From assembly GCF_000284255.1 (NCBI RefSeq), contig NC_017075.1:3348001-3412000 (forward strand): a DNA stretch of 64,000 bases, in the 5' to 3' direction. This DNA is from Rubrivivax gelatinosus IL144. Its GTDB lineage: Bacteria; Pseudomonadota; Gammaproteobacteria; Burkholderiales; Burkholderiaceae_C. Under the pieces are notes generated by a model. The model saw only the letters and a list, made by a program, of their open reading frames with translations. It did not search any database and was not told the origin of the DNA. Shown here one piece after another: positions 1 through 8,105 of the stretch. The stretch's first letter is position 1. Each line of letters starts with the position of its first letter. A program made the position numbers and the translations under genes.

Positions 1-742
1 CGCCTTCGGCGGCGGCCCGGCCGGCGTCGGCCTGGCGCACGTTGCCGCGGGTTTCCAGGCCGTTGCGGAAGCGTTCGGCCACCAGCTCGGCGGTACGCGT
101 GCGCACCTGCACCGAACGCGCGGCGCTGTCGCGGTTGGCGTAGAGCCGGCCCAACTCGGCGTACTGCGCGGCCACGGCGGATGACAGCAGCAGCCGCGCC
201 TGGGCCAGTTCGGCACGCGCGGCCTCGGCCTCCGAGGTCGCGGCGGCCAGCGCGGCGCGGTTGGCGCCCCAGAAGTCCAGCTCCCAGCCGATGGTGAAGG
301 TCGCCTGGCCGACGTCTTCCCAGCCGGTCGGCAGGATGGACGCCGGCGTGATGTGGTTCTTGCTGAAGCGGTCCTGCGTGGCGCTGGCGCCGACCGTCAC
401 CTGCGGCTTCAGCGCCGAGCCGGCGACCTGGCTGTACGAAGCCGCGCGCTCCAGCCGCGCGGCAGCCGCCGCGAGGTCGGGCGAGCCGGCCAGGGCCTCG
501 TCGACGAGCGCGTCGAGCTGGGCGTCGCCATAAGCCTGCCACCAGCGCGACTCGGGCCAGGCGATGGCCGGTGCACGGAAGGACTCGGCCGCGGCATAAG
601 CGCCCAGCGGCCGCGGATCGGGCGTCGTGACCGCGTCGGGCAGCTGGGCGCAGCCGGCCAGGGCCGCCGCGGCGGCCACGCCGAAGAGGGCCAGCCGGGG
701 CCGCCAGCCGGGGCGCGGCGATGTGGGAGAGGTGGGGAACAT
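1..742 (-). CDS. RND efflux outer membrane lipoprotein, NodT family (3' end cut by window)
   Basis: This is the outer-membrane channel of a tripartite drug or solvent efflux pump (OprM/NodT type), which carries substrate from an inner-membrane pump across the outer membrane. The 247 codons visible begin at ATG 742 and run off the left edge. A lipoprotein signal is clear: basic and Pro-rich start, Ala/Leu/Val core, then LAGC with the lipidated Cys at about residue 31. The mature part shows the family pattern WWQAYGD, LVDEALAGSPDLAAAAARLE and WELDFWG, then a long Ala/Glu/Arg-rich helix typical of the periplasmic alpha-barrel. It is divergent from a TetR regulator, which probably represses it. 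The inner-membrane pump and adaptor genes would lie to the left, outside the window. Confidence 0.9.
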   Translation of the reverse strand, partial: MFPTSPTSPRPGWRPRLALFGVAAAAALAGCAQLPDAVTTPDPRPLGAYAAAESFRAPAIAWPESRWWQAYGDAQLDALVDEALAGSPDLAAAAARLERAASYSQVAGSALKPQVTVGASATQDRFSKNHITPASILPTGWEDVGQATFTIGWELDFWGANRAALAAATSEAEAARAELAQARLLLSSAVAAQYAELGRLYANRDSAARSVQVRTRTAELVAERFRNGLETRGNVRQADAGRAAAEG

Positions 743-752
743 CGCGGGTCTT

Positions 753-774
753 AACTGAACTGGTCAGTACAGTT
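753..774. promoter_or_regulatory. Operator-like palindrome 1 (TetR site candidate)
   Basis: A 22-bp imperfect palindrome, AACTG-A-ACTG-GT-CAGT-A-CAGTT, sits 11 bp before the start codon of the efflux lipoprotein gene. Symmetry, length and position between a TetR gene and its divergent target fit a TetR-dimer operator. Binding is inferred. Confidence 0.6.
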
Positions 775-804
775 TAGCTTTGAGATCGCCCGATCCGCAA
801 GCTA

Positions 805-826
805 AACTGAACCAACTAGTTCACTT
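805..826. promoter_or_regulatory. Operator-like palindrome 2 (TetR site candidate)
   Basis: A second imperfect palindrome, AACTGAAC-N6-GTTCACTT, ends about 15 bp before the TetR start codon. It shares the AACTGAAC half-site with palindrome 1, so the same dimer could bind both and control both divergent promoters, including autoregulation. This is inferred from sequence symmetry only. Confidence 0.5.
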
Positions 827-841
827 GACTTCCAAGTCCGG

Positions 842-1444
842 ATGCGTACCAAGAGCGAAGCCCGCCGCCAGACCATCGTCGATGCCGCCTCGGCGGTGTT
901 CCAGGAAACCGGCTTCGAGCGCGCCTCGATGGCCCAGATCGGCGAGCGCGCGAACTGCTCCAAGGCGACGCTCTACAGCTACTTCGTGTCCAAGGAGGAG
1001 CTGTTCGTCGAAGTCGTGCTGACCTCGACGCTGGCCGAGTTCGACGCCCTGCTCGGCACGCTGGACACCTCGTACCAGGACATCGCCCGTTCGCTCGACG
1101 GCCTGGGCCGCGGGCTGCTGGCGCTGCTGTACTCGCCGCAGGTGCGCGCCGGGCGGCGGCTGATCGTCGCCGACGCCGGCCGCGCCGAACTCGGCCGGCG
1201 GCTGTACGAACTCGGCCCGGCGCGCGGCGAGGCGGCGATCGCCGCCTACCTGGCCGGCGCGATGGAACGCGGCCTGCTGCGCCGCGCCGAACCGCGCGTC
1301 GCCGCCAGCCACCTGAAGGGTCTGCTCGAAGCGGAGTGGATCGACCGCTTCCTGTTCCACGTCGTCGACGAGGTCGACGAAGCCAGCCTCGCCGACACCG
1401 CGCGCCGCGCGGTCGAGGCCTTCTTGCGCGCCTACGCGCCCTGA
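842..1444 (+). CDS. TetR/AcrR family transcriptional regulator
   Basis: This is a ligand-responsive repressor of 200 residues, the normal size for TetR proteins. The N-terminal DNA-binding domain is clear: helix 1 around residues 8-25 (RRQTIVDAASAVFQETGF), then the helix-turn-helix at about 30-52 with the family signature CSKATLYSYFVSKEELF. The C-terminal 140 residues are the Ala/Leu/Arg-rich ligand and dimer domain. It is divergent from the efflux outer-membrane gene, and the 99-bp gap holds two related palindromes, so it most likely represses the pump and itself until a toxic ligand binds. The inducer cannot be read from sequence. ATG 842 is used because earlier codons would run through the second palindrome. 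Confidence 0.9.
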   Translation: MRTKSEARRQTIVDAASAVFQETGFERASMAQIGERANCSKATLYSYFVSKEELFVEVVLTSTLAEFDALLGTLDTSYQDIARSLDGLGRGLLALLYSPQVRAGRRLIVADAGRAELGRRLYELGPARGEAAIAAYLAGAMERGLLRRAEPRVAASHLKGLLEAEWIDRFLFHVVDEVDEASLADTARRAVEAFLRAYAP

Positions 1445-1454
1445 CGCGGCGCGA

Positions 1455-2798
1455 TCAGCCGGCGATCTCGGCCGGCAGATCCTCGGCGCCGGGCACGAAG
1501 AGCTTGCGCGTCTTGGCGTTGAAGTCCATCAGCCCGGCGTAGCGGCCCCAGGCGACCATGGTCTCGAAGCTGCGCTCCGGGTTCTCGTAGGGCAGCGCGG
1601 TGGCGATCTCGTGGATCACCTGGTCGGCGTCCACCGCCTCGTGCTCGCGCAGCAGCGCCAGCAGCACGTGGAAGATGCGCAGCTTGAACACCTGCGCGGC
1701 GAAGATGCGCCGCCGTTCTTCGCCGCTGGCGGCGACGAAACGCCGGCCCAGTTCGGTGAAGCGCACCTGGTCCTTCGGCGTCTCGATCAGCTCCAGGATC
1801 TCGGCGGCCTTGACGATGGCGATGGTGTCGCCGAACTCGCGCCCGATCTCGTCGGAGATGTCGTAGATGTTGGACAGCTCCGGCGCGTCGTTGAGGATGC
1901 TCAGCAGGCCCAGGATCTGGCCCACCGCGACCAGCGGGATCGCCTCCATGCGCGGCCGCGCGCGCGAGATCGGCTGGCCGGCAGTCGCCGTCTCCGGCGG
2001 CAGGTCGGGCAGCGCGGTGCGCGTGATCGCGTCGTGGATCAGTTGCACCAGGCGCTGGAACTCCGGGTCGCGTGCGTCGCGCGGGTACGGCAGCTTGTTC
2101 TCCAGCACCAGGCCGATGCGCCCCGGGCGCGGGAAGACGACGACGATGCGCGTCGCCATCTCCACCGCCTCCTCGATGTTGTGCGTGACCATGAACACCG
2201 AGTCCGGGCCGCCGCCGGGCGTGCGCCACAGCGCCAGCAGCTCCTGGCGCAGGTTCTCGGCGGTCAGCACGTCCAGCGCGCTGAAGGCCTCGTCCAGGCA
2301 CAGCAGCCGCGGCTGCGAGACCAGCGCCCGCGCGATGCCGACGCGCTGGCGCATGCCGCCGGACAGCTCGCGCGGATAGGCCGCGTGGTGGTTGCCCAGG
2401 CCGATCAGCTCGATCGCGCGGTCGATCGCGGCGTCGCGTTCGGCCAGCGCCATCGGCCGCGACATCAGGCCGACGGCGACGTTCTGCGCCACCGTCAGCC
2501 AGGGGTACAGCGCGAAGGTCTGGAACACGACCGAGGCGTCGCGGTTGACGCCCGCCAGCGGCCGGCCGCCGGCCAGCACCCGCCCGGTGCTGGGCTCGAC
2601 CAGGCCGACCAGGCAGCGCAGGATCGTCGACTTGCCCGAGCCCGACTGGCCCAGCAGCGCGACGAACTCGCCGCGGCCGACGGCCAGGTCGATGTCGTCG
2701 AGCACCTTCAGCTCGTGGCCGCCGGCGGTCTTGTAGGACTTGCTGACCGCGCACAGCTGGGCCAGCGGCGTGGCGGTTTCGGGCAGGCGCAGATCCAT
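1455..2798 (-). CDS. ABC transporter ATPase with C-terminal AAA-associated domain (nitrate/sulfonate type)
   Basis: This is the energy-coupling ATPase of an importer, 447 residues long. The first ~250 residues are a nitrate/taurine-type ABC domain: Walker A GQSGSGKST (about 50-58), signature LSGGMRQRVGIARAL (about 145-159), Walker B LLCLDEAFSALD and the switch His in MVTHNIEEAVEM. After residue ~270 comes an extra ~150-residue segment (from the MEAIPLVAVGQILGL region on) that matches what I know as the AAA-associated C-terminal domain found on some of these ATPases. It starts 4 bp after the stop of the permease gene, so the two form an operon. Substrate is not evident; no binding protein is next to it. 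Confidence 0.88.
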   Translation of the reverse strand: MDLRLPETATPLAQLCAVSKSYKTAGGHELKVLDDIDLAVGRGEFVALLGQSGSGKSTILRCLVGLVEPSTGRVLAGGRPLAGVNRDASVVFQTFALYPWLTVAQNVAVGLMSRPMALAERDAAIDRAIELIGLGNHHAAYPRELSGGMRQRVGIARALVSQPRLLCLDEAFSALDVLTAENLRQELLALWRTPGGGPDSVFMVTHNIEEAVEMATRIVVVFPRPGRIGLVLENKLPYPRDARDPEFQRLVQLIHDAITRTALPDLPPETATAGQPISRARPRMEAIPLVAVGQILGLLSILNDAPELSNIYDISDEIGREFGDTIAIVKAAEILELIETPKDQVRFTELGRRFVAASGEERRRIFAAQVFKLRIFHVLLALLREHEAVDADQVIHEIATALPYENPERSFETMVAWGRYAGLMDFNAKTRKLFVPGAEDLPAEIAG

Positions 2799-2802
2799 CG
2801 TC

Positions 2803-4539
2803 TCACTCCAGCTTGAAGCGCCGTTCGGCGTAGGCGTACAGGGGCCGCCAGACCAGCTTGTTGGTGGCGACGACGAACAGGGACATCACAGCGATGCTGG
2901 CGACGATCAGCGGCGTGTCGCCGCGGCGCGTGACGTCGGCGATGAAGGCCCCCAGGCCCTGGGCGCGCAGCGTCGTGTCGCCCCAGCTCGCCAGCTCGGC
3001 GACGATGCTCGCGTTCCAGGCGCCGCCGGCGGCGGTGCAGGCGCCGGTCACCCAGGCCGGGAACACCGCCGGCAGGATCAGCGTGCGCCACAGCGCCCAG
3101 CCGCGCAGGCCGGACATGCGCGCGGCTTCCTTTAGGTCGTTGGGGATCGCCGAGGCCCCGGCGACGACGTTGAACAGGATGTACCACTGCGTGCCCATCG
3201 CCAGCAGCGCGATGCTGCCCCAGTCCAGCGACACCTGGTGGGCGACGAAGAAGCCGACCGCCCACGGGAAGGTCATGTTCACCGGGAACGAGGCGCCGAT
3301 CTGCGCCAGCGGCTGGGCGAAACGTGCGACCGCCGGCTTGAGCCCGATCCAGACGCCGACCGGCGTCCACACCAGCGAGGCGAAGAGCACCATCGCCGTC
3401 ACGCGCAGCGCCGTCAGCCCGCCCAGGCCGGCCAGCTGCAGCAGCGTCGCGCGGTCGAGCGCGCCGTGCAGCGCGGCCACCGCGGCCGCGATCCAGGACA
3501 CCGCCTCGACCGCCAGCCACAGCAGCAGCACGACGCCGACGGCGCGTGCGGCCTGCCGCATCCAGGCCGGCGGCGGCGCGGCGGCGGCCACCGGCCGGTG
3601 CAGGCGCAGCAGGACGTCGGCCAGCGGCCGGCGCAGGTGCCGGTCCAGCCAGGTGAAGACGTAGGCGCCGCGCAGCAGCTCGTAGACCCAGGAGCTCGGC
3701 GCCGAGCCCGAGTCGGTCAGCTCGTTCTTGAAGCGCTCGGCCCAGGCCAGCAGCGGCCGCCAGACGAGCTGGTCGCTCACGAGGATCAGCACCAGCATCG
3801 CCGCGACCGCGTACAGCGCCGCGCGCGTGTCGCCGCGCTCCAGCGCCAGTGCCATGTACGAGCCCAGGCCCGGCAGCTTGATGTCGCGGTTCATCACGCT
3901 GATGGCCTCGCTCTGGGCGACGAAGAACCAGCCGCCGCCGAAGGACATCATGCCGTTCCAGATCAGGCTGTGCGCCGCCGACGGCAGCTCGACGATGCGC
4001 AGCCGCTGCCAGCGGTTCAGGCCCGAGACCGTGGCCGCCTCCTGCATCTCGCCGGGGATAGCCACCAGCGCGTGGTGGAAGCCGAAGGCCATGTTCCACA
4101 CCTGGCTGGTGAAGATCGCGAAGATCGACGCGCACTCCACGCCCAGCAGGCTGCCCGGGAACAGCGCCATGAAGCCGGTCACCGTCGCCGACAGGAAACC
4201 GAGCACCGGCACCGACTGCAGCACGTCCAGCGCCGGCAGGATCAGCGCACGCGCGACGCGGTTCTTGGCCGCGAGGTAGCCGACGGCCACCGCGAACAGC
4301 AGCGAGAAGCCGAAGGCGATCCACATGCGCAGCAGCGTGCGCGCGGCATAAGCCGGGATCGCCGCCGGCGACGGGTCCAGCGCCGGCATCGTCGCGGCGT
4401 CGAAGTGCACCAGCATGCCGCGGCCGACGTGCAGCGCCGACCACAGCAGGCCGATGAGGGCGAGCAGCACCAGCGCGTCGACCCACCCGAAGCGGCGGCC
4501 CGGCGGCGTGACGGCCAGTTGTGCGGCGGTGGACTTCAT
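2803..4539 (-). CDS. ABC transporter permease, two fused permease domains
   Basis: This is an inner-membrane permease of about 578 residues with two BPD-type modules in one chain. One is around residues 70-270 (EAA-like motif near MQEAATVSGLNRWQRLRIVELP) and the second around 370-570 (EAARMSGLRGWALWRTLILP). Each has about six hydrophobic helices. Fused permeases with an AAA-associated ATPase form a known subgroup of the nitrate/sulfonate importers. ATG 4539 is chosen over an upstream start because the extra 42 residues are Arg/Pro-rich, unlike a membrane protein, and overlap the divergent gene. It is followed directly by the ATPase. No periplasmic binding protein is nearby, so the substrate is unknown. 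Confidence 0.88.
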   Translation of the reverse strand: MKSTAAQLAVTPPGRRFGWVDALVLLALIGLLWSALHVGRGMLVHFDAATMPALDPSPAAIPAYAARTLLRMWIAFGFSLLFAVAVGYLAAKNRVARALILPALDVLQSVPVLGFLSATVTGFMALFPGSLLGVECASIFAIFTSQVWNMAFGFHHALVAIPGEMQEAATVSGLNRWQRLRIVELPSAAHSLIWNGMMSFGGGWFFVAQSEAISVMNRDIKLPGLGSYMALALERGDTRAALYAVAAMLVLILVSDQLVWRPLLAWAERFKNELTDSGSAPSSWVYELLRGAYVFTWLDRHLRRPLADVLLRLHRPVAAAAPPPAWMRQAARAVGVVLLLWLAVEAVSWIAAAVAALHGALDRATLLQLAGLGGLTALRVTAMVLFASLVWTPVGVWIGLKPAVARFAQPLAQIGASFPVNMTFPWAVGFFVAHQVSLDWGSIALLAMGTQWYILFNVVAGASAIPNDLKEAARMSGLRGWALWRTLILPAVFPAWVTGACTAAGGAWNASIVAELASWGDTTLRAQGLGAFIADVTRRGDTPLIVASIAVMSLFVVATNKLVWRPLYAYAERRFKLE

Positions 4540-4685
4540 CGGCGCCGGGAGAGGAAGGAGGACAGGACGAGAGCTCCCGGCACAACGCCTGGGCCGCGCC
4601 GCTCGCCGACCGCATCTTTCAGGTGTAACGAGAGGCGGCCCGGATAATGCGCGGACTGCGTTCACCGTCCCGACTGCCGCTCGTC

Positions 4686-5135
4686 ATGCTTCGCCCCACC
4701 CTGCTCTGCGCCGCATTGCTCGCCGCCACCGTCCCGGCCCACGCCGAAAGCATCGCGATCTCGATCTCGGGCGCCGGCTCGGCCTCGTCGGCCAGCGTCT
4801 CCGAATCGATCGAGGCCTCCAGCCACGGCTCGAGCAAGGCGCGCGACGTGGTCGCCGGCGACTACCGCGTCGTCGAGATCGCCGAAGCGCCCGGCCGCCC
4901 CGGCACGCTGCGGCTGGCGCTGGAGCCGCTGGACGCGGCCGCCGGCCGCGCCTTCGTGCTCTACCTGCCGCCCGAAGCCGGCGCCGCCGCGGCCCTGGCC
5001 GCCGGCGACGTGGTGCGCGCGCGGGAACACGACTACGGCTACGAGTTCCAGCGCGCCGACACACGCCAGCCCTTCTTCCTGGCGCTGCACGACGACTGGC
5101 AGCAGCAGCTCGCGCCGCGCGCGGTCCTGCTCTGA
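4686..5135 (+). CDS. Small exported protein of unknown function
   Basis: The 149-residue product begins with a clear signal peptide (MLRPTLLCAALLAATVPAHA, cleavage before ESIAIS). The mature part starts with a Ser-rich stretch (SGAGSASSASVSESIEASS), followed by a domain with alternating hydrophobic strands and a Tyr/Glu-rich YGYEFQRAD segment. I do not recognise a characterised family. ATG 4686 is preferred to 4647 because it places the signal peptide at the N-terminus. Its stop overlaps the start of the DUF2145 gene (TGATG at 5133-5137), so the two are translationally coupled and probably act together in the periplasm. Confidence 0.75.
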   Translation: MLRPTLLCAALLAATVPAHAESIAISISGAGSASSASVSESIEASSHGSSKARDVVAGDYRVVEIAEAPGRPGTLRLALEPLDAAAGRAFVLYLPPEAGAAAALAAGDVVRAREHDYGYEFQRADTRQPFFLALHDDWQQQLAPRAVLL

Positions 5136-6031
5136 TGCGCAGCGCCGCCGCGGCGGCGCTGCTGGCCGGCGTCGCCTGCGGCGCCCAGGCCGGGCTGCCC
5201 GGCTTGTGCGACCGGCCGGCGACGCTCAGCGCCGCGCAGCAGCACCGGCTGCTGCAGCTGGCGGCGCTGATCCGGCGCGAACTCCAGGCCAGCGACGCCA
5301 GCGCGGCGCTGATCGCCCGCTCGGGCACCGACCTCGGCCGCTTCGGCATCCGCTACTCGCACGCCGCGCTGGCGCTGCACGACAACCCGCTGTCGCCCTG
5401 GGCCGTGCGCCAGCTCTATTACGCCTGCGACGAGGCGCGGCCGCGGCTCTTCGACCAGGGTCTGGCCGGGTTCGTCTCCGGCACCGACGACGCCGAACGC
5501 GGTTTCGTCTCGGTGCTGCTGCTGCCGCCCGAGGACGGCCGCGCCGTGCAGGCGGCGGCGCTGGACAAGCGGCGCGCGCTGCGCCTGCTGGGCGCCGCCT
5601 ACAGCGCCAACGCCTACGCCTGGGCGACGACGTACCAGAACTGCAACCAGTGGGTCGCCGAGCTGCTGGCCGACGCCTGGCAGCCGTTGGCCGATGGCCC
5701 GGCGCCGCGCGCCGGGGCCCAGGCCTGGCTGCGTGCGCAGGGCTACGAGCCGACAGCGGTCGCGGTCGGTTCGCACGCGCTGGTCTTCGCCGCCCAGCTC
5801 GTGCCTTACGTGCACGCCGGCGACCACCCGCTGGCCGACCTACAGGCGCTGACGATGCGTGTCAGCCTGCCGGCCTCGATCGAGGCCTTCGTGCAGCGCC
5901 GCCTGCCGGGCGCGCAGCGGCTGGAGTTCTGCCACGCCGGCGGCCGGGCGGTCGTGCGCCGCGGCGGCCCGCCGCTGCCGGCCGACTGCAGCGCCGGGCC
6001 GGGCGACGAACTGGTGGCGCTGGACGACTGA
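5135..6031 (+). CDS. DUF2145 family exported protein
   Basis: A 298-residue protein with a short signal peptide (about 18 residues, ending GAQA before GLPGLCDRP). The body matches what I recall of DUF2145: SRSG-like ARSGTDLGRFGIRYSHAALAL, VRQLYYACDEARPRLFDQGLAGF and YQNCNQWVAELLADAW. The family has no established function. The order His (RYSHAAL) then Cys (NCNQW) resembles circularly permuted NlpC/P60-like cysteine hydrolases, so an enzyme acting on peptide or lipid amides is possible, but this is inference. It starts on the last base of the preceding exported-protein stop codon, showing a two-gene operon. Confidence 0.8.
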   Translation: MRSAAAAALLAGVACGAQAGLPGLCDRPATLSAAQQHRLLQLAALIRRELQASDASAALIARSGTDLGRFGIRYSHAALALHDNPLSPWAVRQLYYACDEARPRLFDQGLAGFVSGTDDAERGFVSVLLLPPEDGRAVQAAALDKRRALRLLGAAYSANAYAWATTYQNCNQWVAELLADAWQPLADGPAPRAGAQAWLRAQGYEPTAVAVGSHALVFAAQLVPYVHAGDHPLADLQALTMRVSLPASIEAFVQRRLPGAQRLEFCHAGGRAVVRRGGPPLPADCSAGPGDELVALDD

Positions 6032-6053
6032 GCGGCCGGCCGCGCCGTCGGAT

Positions 6054-6866
6054 TCAGGGCCGCTCGCCGGCGGCCAGACGGCGCTCGATGTCCTCGGCCA
6101 CCGCCGGCAGCGCCGCGATCGTGTCGATGACGTAATGCGGCCGCGCCGGCGCGAACTCGGCGGCGACGCGGCGGCACGCCAGTTCGCGCTCGGCTTCGCT
6201 GGCGGCGAGGTACTCGTCCAGCGTCCAGCCGCAGGGGCTGCCCGACAGCGCCAGGCCGACGGTCCACATGCCGGCGTTGCGGCCTTCCAGCAGGCCCGGC
6301 AGCGTGTCGTCCGCCTTCACGCAGTGCGCCACCGAGCCGAGGCCCAGTTCGAGCACGTTGGCCAGCGCCATCCACGGGCCCGGGCGCGCGCCGGCGCGCA
6401 GGTCGTCGGCGCAGACGGTGCAGTCGGGCACGTAGCCCTGCGCCGCCACCACCTCCATCAGGCGCTGCATCACCGCCCGCGGGTAGCCGGTCGTCGAGCC
6501 GATCTTCAGGCCGCGCGCGCGGAGCGCCTGCACGGCGTCCAGCGCACCCGGGATCAGCTCGCCGTGCTGGCCGACACGTTCGACCTGCAGCGGGATGAAG
6601 GTCTGGTACAGGTGCTCGACATCCTCGCGCCGCATCGCTGTGCCGAAACGCGATTGCCAGCGTGCGGCGATCTCGGGGTCGCGGCCCAGGGCCTCGATGT
6701 GCTGCCACTTGCCCAGGCCCATCGGCCGGCGCGCTTCGGCCAGCGTGATGTCGAAGTCGTAGGCCGCCTTGAAGGCGTCGACGAAGATCTGGGTCGGCGC
6801 GAAGGAGCCGAAGTCGACGACGGTGCCGGCCCAGTCGAGGATCACGGCTTCGAGGGTGTGCTGCAT
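6054..6866 (-). CDS. phnX: Phosphonoacetaldehyde hydrolase (phosphonatase)
   Basis: It cleaves the C-P bond of phosphonoacetaldehyde to acetaldehyde and phosphate in the cytoplasm, the last step of AEP breakdown. The product is 270 residues, the normal family length. The HAD nucleophile is Asp11 in DWAGT, and the Schiff-base lysine of this subfamily is Lys53 in MGLGKWQHIEAL, at the same number as in the characterised Bacillus enzyme. Later HAD motifs STTGYPR and KADDTLPG are present. It is the last gene of the minus-strand phn operon, 20 bp after the FAD oxidase, and all upstream enzymes in the cluster deliver its substrate. Confidence 0.96.
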   Translation of the reverse strand: MQHTLEAVILDWAGTVVDFGSFAPTQIFVDAFKAAYDFDITLAEARRPMGLGKWQHIEALGRDPEIAARWQSRFGTAMRREDVEHLYQTFIPLQVERVGQHGELIPGALDAVQALRARGLKIGSTTGYPRAVMQRLMEVVAAQGYVPDCTVCADDLRAGARPGPWMALANVLELGLGSVAHCVKADDTLPGLLEGRNAGMWTVGLALSGSPCGWTLDEYLAASEAERELACRRVAAEFAPARPHYVIDTIAALPAVAEDIERRLAAGERP

Positions 6867-6886
6867 GGTCGGAGATTCTGAAGAGT

Positions 6887-8104
6887 TCAGCCGGAGGTCT
6901 TGCGCGAGCGCGCGGCGGCGCAGGCGGCGAGAAAGTCGGGGGCCTGCGGGTCGAAGTCGCCGAGGCGGCCGGGCGCGGCCGGCGCCGGGTCGACGAAGGG
7001 CGCGGCGCCGCGCACGAGTTCGCCGACCAGCCGCCCCACCCCGCCCGAGAACGTGATGCCCGAGCCGTTGCAGCCGGCGGCGACCACCAGCCCGGCCAGG
7101 CCCGGCGCCGTGCCGACGACGAGCTGGCCGTCGGGCGTGTAGGCGCTGGGCCCGCTGACGGCGTGCGCGATGCCCAGCGTCGGCAGCACCGGCAGGTGGC
7201 GGCCCAGGTCCTCGGCCGCGGCGGCCAGCGTCTGCCAGCCTTCGGCGTCCTCGGGCTCGAAGGCGAAGCCGCCCAGGTCGGCCGGCAGGCGGCGCGCGTC
7301 GACGACCGCCGGGCGCGGCTCGCGCACGCCGAACAGCAGGCCGCCGAGCTCGGGCCGGGCGTAGGCCCGGATCGCCGGCATCAGCACGATCGCGCCCTCG
7401 CGCGGGAAACACGGCGCCGGCGTGCTGATCCAGTACTGGCTGCGCACCGGCGCCAGCGGCAGCGGCAGGCCGGCCGGCGCGCTCAGCACATTGGCCCAGG
7501 CGCCGGTGGCGAGCACCACCATGTCCGCGCCGACAAACCCGTCGGCGGTCTCGACGCCGCGCACGCGGCTGCCGTCGACGACGAGGCGCCGCACCTCGGC
7601 GGTCTCGATGCGCACGCCGTGGCGCACGGCGACCCGCAGAACGGCGCTGGCGAGCGAATGCGGGTCCAGCCAGCCGTCGTCGGGGAAAAACAGCGCGTGC
7701 TCGAAAGCGCGCGGGTCGAGCCAGGGCGCGAGCGCCAGCGCCGCCTCGTGCGGGAGCCAACGCGAGGCGACGCCGTTGGCGGCGCCGATCGCCGCGCGTG
7801 CTTCGAGCAGCGGCCGCAGCGCCGCCGGCGCGACGTGCAGCGCGCCCGAGGCGTGCCAGCCCAGCGCCTCGCCCTCGGCCTGCAGCGTGGCGATCGTCGC
7901 CAGCGTCTGGCGCGCCAGCGCGATCTGGCCCGGGTCGTCGCGCACCGCGGTGACCAGCGCCGCCGCGCGCGCGGTGGCACCGGCGGCCGGCTGCAGCCGT
8001 TCGAGCACACGCACGCGCGGCCCCCAGCCGTGGCGCGCCAGCTCACAGGCCACCGCGGCGCCGAAGACGCCGGCGCCGACGACGAGCACGTCGCGTTCGG
8101 CCAT
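6887..8104 (-). CDS. FAD-dependent amine oxidase (DAO family) of the phosphonate cluster
   Basis: A 405-residue flavoprotein of the glycine/D-amino acid oxidase (DAO) superfamily. The N-terminus is a dinucleotide-binding fold, VLVVGAGVFGAAVACELARHG (about 6-26), and the C-terminal FAD segment GCNGSGITFSGGVGRLVGEL is intact. It lies between phnW (1-bp gap) and phnX. Known family behaviour: FAD enzymes that recur in AEP operons oxidise N-alkylated AEP to phosphonoacetaldehyde. I infer that role here, giving a second entry into PhnX. A general glycine- or sarcosine-oxidase-like activity cannot be excluded from sequence. Confidence 0.85.
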   Translation of the reverse strand: MAERDVLVVGAGVFGAAVACELARHGWGPRVRVLERLQPAAGATARAAALVTAVRDDPGQIALARQTLATIATLQAEGEALGWHASGALHVAPAALRPLLEARAAIGAANGVASRWLPHEAALALAPWLDPRAFEHALFFPDDGWLDPHSLASAVLRVAVRHGVRIETAEVRRLVVDGSRVRGVETADGFVGADMVVLATGAWANVLSAPAGLPLPLAPVRSQYWISTPAPCFPREGAIVLMPAIRAYARPELGGLLFGVREPRPAVVDARRLPADLGGFAFEPEDAEGWQTLAAAAEDLGRHLPVLPTLGIAHAVSGPSAYTPDGQLVVGTAPGLAGLVVAAGCNGSGITFSGGVGRLVGELVRGAAPFVDPAPAAPGRLGDFDPQAPDFLAACAAARSRKTSG

Positions 8105-8105
8105 T

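Noticed and set aside
4540..4665. Longer N-terminus for the ABC permease (start 4665)
   Set aside because: The 42 extra residues are Arg/Pro-rich, unlike a membrane protein, and lie in the promoter region of the divergent gene.
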